The translations under genes were made by a program, and so were the position numbers. A model generated the notes under the pieces. That model had not been told where the DNA came from and did not search any database. It saw nothing but the letters and a program-made list of their open reading frames with translations. This document shows positions 1-8,641 of a DNA stretch of 39,482 nt, one piece after another. Source of the DNA: Planctomycetia bacterium (GTDB lineage Bacteria > Planctomycetota > Planctomycetia > Pirellulales > Thermoguttaceae); assembly GCA_030527205.1 (NCBI GenBank), contig JAUNBG010000030.1:1-39482 (forward strand), in the 5' to 3' direction. Each line of letters opens with the position of its first letter. The first letter of the stretch is position 1.

Positions 1-74
1 TCCGCCCGGAATGCAACGCCCTAGCGTTGCCGCGATGCAACCGCGCAGGTTGCCCCTCGGAGACAAAATCGTTT
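1..74 (+). repeat. Partial copy of the ~309-bp dispersed structured repeat
   Basis: These bases match the middle of the tandem repeat at 28286-28892 almost exactly (compare 28647 onward), including two adjacent small hairpins: GCAACGC/GCGTTGC (here with a CCTA loop) and GCAACC/GGTTGC. The left part of the element lies outside the window. The match ends about 60 bases before the rlmN start codon, so the element forms part of the rlmN upstream region. Confidence 0.85.
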
Positions 75-134
75 GCTCAAAACAAAATTTTTCAAATCTC
101 GCCCAATTGTGTGAAGAAATTGAAACGAAAACCT

Positions 135-1241
135 ATGCAAAACAATTTTCCCAGAAATTTTTTGGATTACTCTTCGGATGAATTATCGTTATTGTTTGAA
201 CAACAGAGCATTCCTCGTTTTCGAGCAAAACAACTTCGTCGCTGGGTTTATTTTCGCAAAACGGATGATCTTTTTCAAATGTCCGATATCTCCAAAGAAG
301 ATCAACAACTTTTAAATGAACTTTTTGCCCTGAATCCTTGCGCGTCCAACTCTTCCATTCAGCCGTCGAGTCACAAATCAGGGTCACTTTTTCACGGAAC
401 GATTATCAATAAGTCAGGAACCGAGGACGGAACAGAAAAACTTCTCCTCGAATTTCCAGACGGGCATCGGGTTGAATCTGTTTTATTGCGAGACGATCGG
501 AATCATCGAACGGCTTGCATTAGTACGCAAGTCGGCTGCGCAATGGGCTGTCTATTTTGCGCCAGCGGTTTAGACGGTTTTGTTCGCAATTTAACAAAAG
601 GCGAAATCTTGGAACAGATTTTGCGATTGAACGCTCTTCTTCCCTGCAACGAACGTTTGACTCATCTCGTTGTAATGGGAACCGGCGAGCCAACCTTAAA
701 CTTAAGCGCCTTATTATCAGCCTTAGAAGAAATAACGTCTCAGGACGGTCTGGATTTGGGCAATCGCAAAATAACCATTTCAACGGTTGGCAATCCCGAA
801 GGAATAAAACGGCTAACAGCAGAAAAAGTTCCTTACAAACTGGCGATCTCGTTGCATGCGCCCAATGATGAATTACGGAACAAAATCATTCCGCAAAATC
901 GACATTCAGGAATATCGAAAATCTTAACCGCAGCGGATCATTTTTTTGAAGCAACAGGTCGTCGGGTCACTTACGAATATATTCTTATCGACGGTTTGAA
1001 CAGCGAACTGGAACACGCGCAGCAATTGGCTCGTTTATTGCGGCATCGCTTGGCTATCGTCAATCTGATTCCTTATAATCCGATTCCCGAACTTCCCTAT
1101 AAAACGCCGTCCAGTCACAAAATACAGCAATTTTTCAACAAGCTTGTAAACGAAGGGATTCAGGTTAAAATTCGTTATAGAAAAGGCGACAAAATAAACG
1201 CAGCTTGCGGTCAACTTCGGAGAAGTTTTCGGAATCGTTAA
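135..1241 (+). CDS. rlmN: 23S rRNA (adenine(2503)-C(2))-methyltransferase RlmN
   Basis: A radical-SAM enzyme that methylates C2 of A2503 in 23S rRNA and, in E. coli, A37 of some tRNAs; it acts in the cytoplasm. The radical-SAM cluster motif CxxxCxxC is visible as C135, C139 and C142. The two cysteines used in the methyl-transfer mechanism are also present: C128, seven residues before the cluster as in E. coli C118, and C358 in the C-terminal ACGQL motif. The length of 368 aa is normal for the family. The frame stays open upstream to base 27, but those 36 extra codons are encoded by a dispersed repeat and do not resemble the RlmN N-terminus, so I chose the ATG at 135. The next gene begins one base after the stop, suggesting co-transcription and translational coupling. 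Confidence 0.95.
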   Translation: MQNNFPRNFLDYSSDELSLLFEQQSIPRFRAKQLRRWVYFRKTDDLFQMSDISKEDQQLLNELFALNPCASNSSIQPSSHKSGSLFHGTIINKSGTEDGTEKLLLEFPDGHRVESVLLRDDRNHRTACISTQVGCAMGCLFCASGLDGFVRNLTKGEILEQILRLNALLPCNERLTHLVVMGTGEPTLNLSALLSALEEITSQDGLDLGNRKITISTVGNPEGIKRLTAEKVPYKLAISLHAPNDELRNKIIPQNRHSGISKILTAADHFFEATGRRVTYEYILIDGLNSELEHAQQLARLLRHRLAIVNLIPYNPIPELPYKTPSSHKIQQFFNKLVNEGIQVKIRYRKGDKINAACGQLRRSFRNR

Positions 1242-1242
1242 A

Positions 1243-2361
1243 ATGCAATTAAACTTTATCAAACGACTTACATTATTGCTTGGCTCCGGAATTGAGAACT
1301 TGGATCGCTCGTTTCGACGACAGATTCTTGATTATATTTGGTCCCAACAAAGTTCAGACGGCGGCTTTTCCGGTCGAAAAGGATCGGGCGAAATATATTA
1401 TACATCATTTGCATTAAGAGCGTTAGCGCTATTGGGCGAACTTCAAAATGATATTCGCACACAAAAAGTCTTTCAATTTTTGGATTGTTATCTCAAACGC
1501 ATTCTCGACTTACGCGATTCAAAAGGACAAATTCTTTTGTCTGGCGTTGATTTAACGTCTTTTCAATTTGCCGCTCAACTTTTAGAATGGACTCTCGATC
1601 AAGAGCTTTTTACGCTCAATTCCTTGAACAAAAAGGACTTTTTGTCACGCATCTGGAAACAGTATGAACGACCAGACGGCGGTTTTTCGTCTTCTTTAAA
1701 AAGTTCCTATTCAAGCGTTTATCAAAGTTTTTTATTTGGCGTTTCGTTACAGTTGAGCGATCAAACTTTTTCCGAAAGACGTCATCAACAAATCGAAACT
1801 TTTCTTTGGAAACAACAACAAAAAAACGGGGGATTTTCCGATTTGTCTGTTCTTCGTAACAGCGGAACAAATCCGACAGTTGCGGCGTTGGGACTGCTTG
1901 AAATTTTGGCAGATTGGCAAGTTTCTCATCGAGTCAACCAGATCGAACAGTCAGAGTCTCATTTTCGTAAGTTCAAACAAGATTGTCCCATTCCTGAATC
2001 GATTGACACAAAATCACAAACGAAAAAACTAGAATCAAACGAACTTGACGCAACGAGAAGGTTGATAAAATCCAGGGCAATTCAATATTTAATATCGCAA
2101 CAAATGTCCGATGGCGGTTTTAAGGCTCATCAAAAAATGCCTTTTTCCGATTTATTGAGTTCATTCTCTGCATTTGTCGGATTATCAATGTTTTATGGCG
2201 ATCGAATCGGTTCCGTAATCGATATTAAATCGTTAAGTTCATTTGTTGATTCCCTTTATAGTTGTCAAAATGGCTTTCGCGGCGGAATTTGGGACAGCGA
2301 AACCGATGTCGAATACGCTTTTTATGGCCTTGTTTTAAAGTCAATGTTAAACGCTGTTTAG
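1243..2361 (+). CDS. Prenyltransferase/squalene-oxidase repeat protein (alpha-alpha toroid)
   Basis: This 372-aa protein is built from repeats resembling protein prenyltransferase beta subunits and terpene cyclases. QxxxDGGFS-type turns occur near residue 39 and again three or four times, the last in the form NGFRGGIWDSETDVEYAFYGL. In Zn-dependent protein prenyltransferases the last motif is D-x-x-H-T and the His binds zinc; here the corresponding residues are VEYAF, so that ligand seems lost. No DxDD motif of squalene-hopene cyclases is evident. The fold is therefore well supported but the substrate is not. A charged linker around residues 235-275 splits the repeats. There is no signal peptide. 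The start overlaps the end of rlmN by spacing (one base), so it is probably translated by coupling; no strong ribosome binding site is visible. Confidence 0.75.
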   Translation: MQLNFIKRLTLLLGSGIENLDRSFRRQILDYIWSQQSSDGGFSGRKGSGEIYYTSFALRALALLGELQNDIRTQKVFQFLDCYLKRILDLRDSKGQILLSGVDLTSFQFAAQLLEWTLDQELFTLNSLNKKDFLSRIWKQYERPDGGFSSSLKSSYSSVYQSFLFGVSLQLSDQTFSERRHQQIETFLWKQQQKNGGFSDLSVLRNSGTNPTVAALGLLEILADWQVSHRVNQIEQSESHFRKFKQDCPIPESIDTKSQTKKLESNELDATRRLIKSRAIQYLISQQMSDGGFKAHQKMPFSDLLSSFSAFVGLSMFYGDRIGSVIDIKSLSSFVDSLYSCQNGFRGGIWDSETDVEYAFYGLVLKSMLNAV

Positions 2362-2509
2362 TATTTATCCCAGAGACGCTGGTTTTATATTTGGCGTATT
2401 GAATACAAATAGAATAACGAGCCGGTATCAACTTCTGACAATAAAAGCTATTTGCCGCTTCCGCTTCGTTTTTGATAAATCCGCCGCGATCCCATACCGA
2501 TCAAGATAA

Positions 2510-2770
2510 GCCCGCAATCATAATGATTCTGTATTTGCGCCAATTTGTCTTTTCGCGACACAGAATCGAACATTATCCGTCGGAAAAAAGGATTTCGCGC
2601 AGCGGCTCAGCGAACAGGACAACAACTCCCAAAACGAACAACGGAAACGACTCTTTTTCAACTGGAACAGCCGTTTTAAAAGCGATTTAAATAACGACGA
2701 CATTGAAGTTCCCAAAAGAAAGCGTCCTTGCGTTTCCGCTGCGCGAAAACTTTCAATGTCGTTGCGATAA
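2510..2770 (+). pseudogene. Possible decayed coding remnant (86 open codons, no start)
   Basis: An open frame runs from just after a TAA at 2507-2509 to a TAA at 2768-2770 with no ATG, GTG or TTG near its beginning that carries a ribosome binding site. The second half reads as a polar, protein-like sequence (for example SEQDNNSQNEQRKRLFFNWN) with plausible codon choice, which is why it is listed. It matches no family I know. It could equally be chance, since the region also folds into inverted repeats. Confidence 0.18.
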
Positions 2771-2808
2771 TCAAAAAAGAACGAGATGAACTCTCTTTTT
2801 GATAATTA
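2692..2808. repeat. Two consecutive imperfect inverted repeats
   Basis: The first pairs AACGACGACATTGAAGTT (from about 2692) with AACTTTCAATGTCGTT (ending about 2765). The second pairs ATAATCAAAAAAGA at about 2766 with TCTTTTTGATAAT ending about 2806. Together with the terminator stem immediately to the right they form three stem-loops in about 160 bases. Confidence 0.55.
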
Positions 2809-2814
2809 CAACAG

Positions 2815-2853
2815 AAAGAACCGGCAATGTCAATTCTGTATTGCCGGTTCTTT
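2815..2853 (-). terminator. Strong stem-loop, probable terminator of the large secreted protein gene
   Basis: AAAGAACCGGCAAT (2815-2828) pairs perfectly with ATTGCCGGTTCTTT (2840-2853) across an 11-base loop. It lies 35 bases past the stop of the minus-strand gene and may serve both converging genes, although the U-tract is short on either strand. Confidence 0.75.
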
Positions 2854-2887
2854 TGAAAAAAGTAAAGAATTCTTCTAAAGCTGGATT

Positions 2888-5800
2888 TTAGCGAAAAAGG
2901 CGCTGGAAACATTTTTCTGGCGATTCCAATCGCAAACGGCTCCAACAGCCCCAATCGCCGTTTGGATTGTCTGCTTTTCCGCAATCACAGATCAAACGGA
3001 GTCGAATTGTTTGACCGGCAAATGAGGATAAATCAGCTTCAAGCGGTTTCCATTCATGCTCGACAACAACGGTTTCGCCAAGAACAGTTTCCTGATCGAC
3101 CTTGGTTTCATCGGTTTTCGATTCGTTTGTTGAATCATTTTCCAACGAATCAGCCAAAGTCAAGGAGGGAAGAACAGCAATTTGAAAAAGTATTCCGTCG
3201 CCAGAAACGCTGTCATTTCTTTTCCCGACTTCGGTTCGGAAAACCAACTCTTCCTCTTCCGGAAGAGTTAATTCAAAATCGGCGAAAACGCGGCCAACTC
3301 CATTTTGATAAGGCGGATGACTAAAATAACCGGATCGCGATTCCGTTCCGCAAATTAAATTCAAATCAAAATGAAACGTTGCGGCTGAACCGCCAATCTG
3401 ACCTGTTGGTTTTTGATCTCGAAGTTGAATAGAAACGGAAAAGGGAACGCTCAAATTGCTTTGATCGCCAAAATCATAATCAAATGATTTGTATTGAAAA
3501 ATCGACTCGATTTCCTGATTGACCGTCATTTGTATCGGTTGACTTTCCTTTTCGCCTCGAAACAACAACTCAATCGTTTCGATTCCTTCTTTTTCAACCG
3601 GATCAAGCTCTTGGACGAAAATGACTTTTCCTTCTTTTGATAATTCCAGCGATTTTTCATTAAGGTTTCCTTTTTTATTCATCTGAACGGTCAGTTCGCG
3701 AACGGACGGAATATTGCTTGAAAAATCAACCAAAAGTTGTCGATCATTTTTCAAATCAAAGGAAACATTTCCAAATGGGATGACCAAAAAATCGATAAAA
3801 CAATTCGGAGTCGGTTCAAACCAAAGATGAGCCCCGACGATTGAGTCTTCTGGAATTTGAATCTCATATTTCTCGTTGGATGCTGCGTTTTGAACAACAA
3901 TGATTTCGCCCGCTGCAACCATAAATCGATCGCTGATTAACGGTTCATTAAGAGTTTGTCCGCTTGATGATTCCTGAAGCGTCTGGTCTTTTTCGACAGA
4001 AGAGTTCTTTTTCAAAAGATAGCTGAACGCATTTTCGACCGGTTCAACAAAGACAAAACCGCGCGATTTTTTAATTTGAGCCATTCCGATTTCATTCCCT
4101 TCTTCATCGAGAGCAACCGCCGAATCAACGTCGATTTTAAATCCGAGTTCCGCTTGATTGAAGGGAATTATTTCAAATTCGTCGTTCTCAAGGATTCGAC
4201 AGACGCCCAATCCTGCGCCGCAAGCTTTAGGACATTGTTGATAAGTCCCGCGACCGTTAAGAAAAATATATTCCGGCGATTCGCAATAATCAAATCGTTT
4301 TCCTTGTTGAAGCATTGACTGAACCAAAATATCGTTTTCTTTTGTCCAAGCCAAATAACCATTGGGCGGAAGTTCGATCGCTCGATCATCGACAACCGTT
4401 TGAAGCATTTCCGTTTTATTGCCATTGACGACAACAACCGTTCCGTCTTCATAACGAACAACAAGCTGATTCCGACGAAAAATATTCTCCGCAATGGCTT
4501 CGCTCGTTTTAAAGAAATTGCCATTTTCGTCAATATAATCAATCGAAGCGACAGCAACTTGAGTATATCGAGACGCGATCTGCTGAATCATAAAATAACT
4601 GAGCATTCCGAAGTCCAACCCGTAATCGCAAGCGAAAAAGCCCGGATGTCCAAACGCAATTGTTGCGGCCAAAAAACGATCAACAAAATCTGCTTTGCCA
4701 TTGGGACCGTCTGAAGGTTTTTGTTGCGGCGCAAACATTGAAATATTGCCCATACCGAAATTGCATTCCAAATCATGAATTTTAAGCAGATCAAAATCAA
4801 CAAGCCAGGGATTATTGGGAAATTGATATGCCTGATCTTGCGCATAATTCCCGTCAGTCAACCCGCTATAAAAACAATGATGCGGCCCTTCGGAGTAAAC
4901 CGGCCCTTTCCAGTTCGCTTTTTGGATCAGCATAATTTCGCCGTATGGATAATAGACTGCGGCAAAGGTTCCAGCGCCGGGAACTCGCGGATCATAATCG
5001 GTTCGAGACCAGGGGGTCACCGACGAATGAACGTCGCAATAAGCTGTACTGAAATGGAATTTCGCCTGATTGATCGGAGTCAATTTTTCGCAAAATTCAA
5101 CCGCTCTGGCCGGTTTGGGAGCATAACATCGCATCCAGGCAGGCTGAAGTTGTCCGTTGGAATCTCGAGCGATCATATCGCTTGACCAAAATTCATTAAC
5201 GGGCGCAAAATCTGTAAAGTTATTATAAGGCCCATAAACGAACCCGAGCTCCTTTTGCAGATAACGAGAATAATCGACCCAACCGTCGTCTCCCCCTTTT
5301 TTGGGGGCGGGCTTTGTTCGAAATGTAAAGCTTTCTCCGCCGTCCCGCCAACAGGTTTCATGATCGGTTATCACAATATTTCGCATTCCAAGACGCCAAA
5401 CTTTTTTCCAGAAATCTTTATCGCGTTGACGATCCGACGCGCCATGAGATCGCCAAACTCTTGAACCGGTTATATGTTTCCAAGGCGAAACCGGATTGGC
5501 TATGGTCGGCAAAACTTCTGAAAAAGTTGGGCTTATTGAAACTATGAACCGCTCAAAAACGTCGTTCCGTGTCCCGTCCATTTTCGGACGATATTCTGCC
5601 GCGCCATTAAAAATGCCATATTCGCTTTTCTCGTCGAGTTTACCGGTTTGATAATCCCCTTTAAGATAACTGGCGTTGCTTCGATACCAATCAATATTTC
5701 CAAGAGCGAAAAGAGCCTTATCGCATTGAGGAATCTTGAAAACGAGCGCGGCAGGCCGAACTGCATAGCCATAACTGTAATAAGGAATGAGAACATTTTG

Positions 5801-7147
5801 CGGTTTAACAATATTTTCGACGCGTCCAAATACAAGAGCAGGAACTTTGCCGCCGGAAATAAAAGAATCAATAATCAAATTTTTGCCGATCATTTGAAAA
5901 TGAAATTCGACCTCAACCGTTGTTGATTCCGATGAAAACTGCCATTGCGTCACTAATTTTAACTCAGATTCAATATTTGATTCTGAAACAGAGTCTTCCT
6001 CTGATTTTTCATTTTCTAGTCTTTCGATCCAGGTTTTAATCAATTTGCGATTTTGAACAGGTTCCGGCTGACCATTTTCGCCGATGAGTTGATTGACTCC
6101 GCCCTGAGCAAGCGGCAAAAACCAGGCGGAGTCATTCCATTTCGCTTGAAAATCGGACCAGCTTCCCGTTTTCGGCGAATAACGAAGCGTCAGACGCCCA
6201 TCAGTTCCCTGATAAGAAAACTCATAAACGCCGTCCTGGAATTCAACAACGTTCTTTTGTAAATCATTGGCCTCATTAAATTCGTTGTTTTCTGTTCTCT
6301 TTTGATTCAGGACATTTTTTTCATCAAGACGAATCAAATCATTCGAGAATTCCGAAACAACATTTTTGGGCAAAATGGTTTCTTTTCGATTTGGAAACGG
6401 CAGGCGTCCCTCTCCTGTATTCTGCCCCAACGGTTGACCTGGGAACATATCAATGCCGCGCTTGGGACGTTTGGAAAATGTCAGCGGTTGCATTTCGTCA
6501 TAAAAGACGGCAAAATGATCAAAATAGAGAGTTCGGGGTTCAAGATTGGAACCGTTTTGAAGACGAAATCCATTAAAACAGCCGTTTTGCTCTTGAAGCA
6601 ATTTAATTTCTTCTTCGCTCAATCGTTTATAATTGAGAAACCATTCCTTCCAATTGACATAAGCCAACGGAATCTCGATTTCTGAACCGTCCTTTAATTT
6701 AAAAAGGGCAAAAAGGGAGACCCGAGGCGTTGAAGCGTCCGTTGTCCAGCCCCAATTATTCCCATAGATCCAACAGGAAATTGTATCGAAACGATCCAAC
6801 GGAAAAGGAATCGGCTGCTCTGGACGAAGCCAAAGCATTGGTTTGACTTGAGATTCAGCGACTGAGTCCGTTGCCTTATAGGTCAATTTTGCAACATATT
6901 GACCGAAGAGCTGTTCTTCGCGACTCTGTTCGAAGGTTGCGTCCATATTTCTGGTTTCGAGGTTCCATTTTCCCATCGATTCAAAATCGACCAACGGTTC
7001 ATGATCGTCAGTCGTTCGACCTGCCCAATCCATTTCATAGGGGCGAACGCCAACTTTTTCCTCGGCCAACAGACGCGAACTGTTCGAAAAAACAGAAATG
7101 ACAGAACAAGAAAGAATGATTATGAAACAGAATAAATATCGATTCAT
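2888..7147 (-). CDS. Very large secreted glycoside-hydrolase-like protein
   Basis: The 1419-aa product starts with a typical signal peptide (MNRYLFCFIIILSCSVISVF, probable cleavage near LLA-EEK), so it acts outside the cytoplasm. The start at 7147 is preceded by AAGG-rich bases; the frame is open 18 codons further but without such a site. Three parts can be seen: an N-terminal beta-sandwich-like region (about 35-220) ending in LYFDHFAVFYDE, a central part that looks like a TIM barrel (about 560-870), and C-terminal beta domains, the last (about 1340-1415) containing DLSSFAGQTIRLRL as in carbohydrate-binding-like modules. In the barrel, AYCDVHSS and PVYSEGPHH carry Asp and Glu that could be catalytic. 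This resembles clan GH-D/GH101-type enzymes, but I cannot name a GH family. It stands alone, followed by a terminator. Confidence 0.65.
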   Translation of the reverse strand: MNRYLFCFIIILSCSVISVFSNSSRLLAEEKVGVRPYEMDWAGRTTDDHEPLVDFESMGKWNLETRNMDATFEQSREEQLFGQYVAKLTYKATDSVAESQVKPMLWLRPEQPIPFPLDRFDTISCWIYGNNWGWTTDASTPRVSLFALFKLKDGSEIEIPLAYVNWKEWFLNYKRLSEEEIKLLQEQNGCFNGFRLQNGSNLEPRTLYFDHFAVFYDEMQPLTFSKRPKRGIDMFPGQPLGQNTGEGRLPFPNRKETILPKNVVSEFSNDLIRLDEKNVLNQKRTENNEFNEANDLQKNVVEFQDGVYEFSYQGTDGRLTLRYSPKTGSWSDFQAKWNDSAWFLPLAQGGVNQLIGENGQPEPVQNRKLIKTWIERLENEKSEEDSVSESNIESELKLVTQWQFSSESTTVEVEFHFQMIGKNLIIDSFISGGKVPALVFGRVENIVKPQNVLIPYYSYGYAVRPAALVFKIPQCDKALFALGNIDWYRSNASYLKGDYQTGKLDEKSEYGIFNGAAEYRPKMDGTRNDVFERFIVSISPTFSEVLPTIANPVSPWKHITGSRVWRSHGASDRQRDKDFWKKVWRLGMRNIVITDHETCWRDGGESFTFRTKPAPKKGGDDGWVDYSRYLQKELGFVYGPYNNFTDFAPVNEFWSSDMIARDSNGQLQPAWMRCYAPKPARAVEFCEKLTPINQAKFHFSTAYCDVHSSVTPWSRTDYDPRVPGAGTFAAVYYPYGEIMLIQKANWKGPVYSEGPHHCFYSGLTDGNYAQDQAYQFPNNPWLVDFDLLKIHDLECNFGMGNISMFAPQQKPSDGPNGKADFVDRFLAATIAFGHPGFFACDYGLDFGMLSYFMIQQIASRYTQVAVASIDYIDENGNFFKTSEAIAENIFRRNQLVVRYEDGTVVVVNGNKTEMLQTVVDDRAIELPPNGYLAWTKENDILVQSMLQQGKRFDYCESPEYIFLNGRGTYQQCPKACGAGLGVCRILENDEFEIIPFNQAELGFKIDVDSAVALDEEGNEIGMAQIKKSRGFVFVEPVENAFSYLLKKNSSVEKDQTLQESSSGQTLNEPLISDRFMVAAGEIIVVQNAASNEKYEIQIPEDSIVGAHLWFEPTPNCFIDFLVIPFGNVSFDLKNDRQLLVDFSSNIPSVRELTVQMNKKGNLNEKSLELSKEGKVIFVQELDPVEKEGIETIELLFRGEKESQPIQMTVNQEIESIFQYKSFDYDFGDQSNLSVPFSVSIQLRDQKPTGQIGGSAATFHFDLNLICGTESRSGYFSHPPYQNGVGRVFADFELTLPEEEELVFRTEVGKRNDSVSGDGILFQIAVLPSLTLADSLENDSTNESKTDETKVDQETVLGETVVVEHEWKPLEADLSSFAGQTIRLRLICDCGKADNPNGDWGCWSRLRLESPEKCFQRLFR

Positions 7148-7438
7148 AAAAAACCTTATTTCCTTAATAGGGGGTTGTTGATTATGAAGGTTCGTATCCA
7201 ACTTTAATATTGCAAACTCTATTACCGAAATCTTTTATTACGGAAGTCGGACTGCCAGCAAGTTCGCTTTGCTTTGGAAATTCGCTTTGCGCTTTCGTTA
7301 TCCGCCGCTTACTTGCCGGTTTGTAAACCGAACAATCCCGCTTTCAACTGACTTGACTAAACAATCTGACTTGACTAAACAATCGTCAATCGCAAATCAA
7401 AGATTGAACATTCAATAATCAAAATAATCAATTATAAA

Positions 7439-8569
7439 TTAAATATTAAGGAATATCCAAACAAGATGAAAGAAAACAGGAGCGGCAAAGCAAAGCGAGT
7501 CGATTCGATCAAGGATCCCGTTATGACCTTCAATAAGAGAACCATAATTTTTAACGCCTCGATCTCTTTTGATCGCGCTCATTGTTATGCTTCCTGCGAA
7601 GCCCATTAACGAGATGATAAAACCGATTATGGCTGGCTGCCACCAAAATTCGAATGGCGTAAAATACCAAAGAACAACAGCAATCAATGAAGTTGAAAAA
7701 GCGCCAAGCAAAACGCCTTCATATGTTTTATTCGAGTTGATCGATGGCGCTATTTTATGTTGACCAAAAACTTGTTGCCACAGAAACTGAAATATGTCAC
7801 TCAATTGAATTAAAACAACAAATACAACGAGAAGACAGAGATTATCAGAGGTCAATATTTTCCGAGGCGTTTGACCTGTTTTAGGAGTTGACAAATCGGA
7901 AACCGGCAAATCAACGATTGAAGAGGGGGTCGAGAGCGCTTTTTCGATCGGCATCATAAGCTTGTCTTCCAGACCGACGGCATAAACGTCCGACAAATTC
8001 GGCTCAGGAGCATCTTGAGTCAAAGATGTTGTCAGAATGGCCGGAGCGTAACTAAGCGAATAAACGCAAATGAGGAGCCCGACTTGAATTTTGGCAACCC
8101 GTTCGAGAAATCGTTTCGGATCGTTTGAGATTGCAATGCTTGCCGGCAGAATCAGGAAGGCGTAAGCGGGAAGAAGAACGGAATATACAGAATAAGTTCC
8201 GATACCAAAAACGGATCGAAACCATTCGGAATCGAAGCCGACGAGAATGAATTGAAGAGGCGTCCAAATAAAAAAGACGCCGAACAGCGTTTTATGATCG
8301 GCTGGTCGAGTCGGCGTCAAAGTTATATATTCGCGCATAGCCCAAAACGAAATGAGCCCGAAGAAAAAAACGGTTGCAACTGTTCCTATTAAAAGAACGC
8401 AGATCAATGAGCCAAAAAGGATCCACCAAACGCGAAGTCGGGAACGACAGACTTCGAGAACCGAAGCATCGATCCCTAAATTTCGTCGTTTGAGCGATTC
8501 GAGCGCGACTGTGGCCGTCATTAAAAGGAGCAAAACGCCGCTGATAAGAATAATTGAACGATGATCCAT
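7439..8569 (-). CDS. cdsA: Phosphatidate cytidylyltransferase
   Basis: CdsA makes CDP-diacylglycerol from phosphatidic acid and CTP in the cytoplasmic membrane, the branch point of phospholipid synthesis. The family signature is clear near the C-terminus: SAIKRDRGVKNYG followed by EGHNGILDRIDS, matching the S-x-x-KR-x-x-x-KD/N...PGHGG-x-x-DR-x-D-S pattern with N for the second G and E for P. About eight hydrophobic segments are visible. The 376-aa length is longer than the E. coli enzyme (about 285 aa); the extra residues are an N-terminal membrane segment and a polar loop around residues 190-235. It follows lutB by 72 bases on the same strand and could share its transcript, though no functional link is obvious. 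The ribosome binding site is weak (AGAAG close to the ATG). Confidence 0.88.
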   Translation of the reverse strand: MDHRSIILISGVLLLLMTATVALESLKRRNLGIDASVLEVCRSRLRVWWILFGSLICVLLIGTVATVFFFGLISFWAMREYITLTPTRPADHKTLFGVFFIWTPLQFILVGFDSEWFRSVFGIGTYSVYSVLLPAYAFLILPASIAISNDPKRFLERVAKIQVGLLICVYSLSYAPAILTTSLTQDAPEPNLSDVYAVGLEDKLMMPIEKALSTPSSIVDLPVSDLSTPKTGQTPRKILTSDNLCLLVVFVVLIQLSDIFQFLWQQVFGQHKIAPSINSNKTYEGVLLGAFSTSLIAVVLWYFTPFEFWWQPAIIGFIISLMGFAGSITMSAIKRDRGVKNYGSLIEGHNGILDRIDSLCFAAPVFFHLVWIFLNI

Positions 8570-8641
8570 TCTTCTATTGTATCCGTCGTTATTTTTATTT
8601 CTTTTTTATCTGAAAAAAGTTCGAAGCCTGAACGTTCATCC

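Larger units (their letters stand above)
2362..2887. other. Intergenic region with possible gene remnant and hairpin cluster
   Basis: This 526-base gap lies between two convergent genes. It holds an ATG-less open frame (2510-2770), a long imperfect inverted repeat (about 2692-2766), a second inverted repeat (about 2766-2808) and a strong terminator-like stem (2815-2853). Nothing else was recognised. Confidence 0.6.

Noticed and set aside
27..134. N-terminal extension of RlmN by 36 codons
   Set aside because: These codons come mainly from the dispersed repeat and do not resemble RlmN; the ATG at 135 gives a family-length protein.
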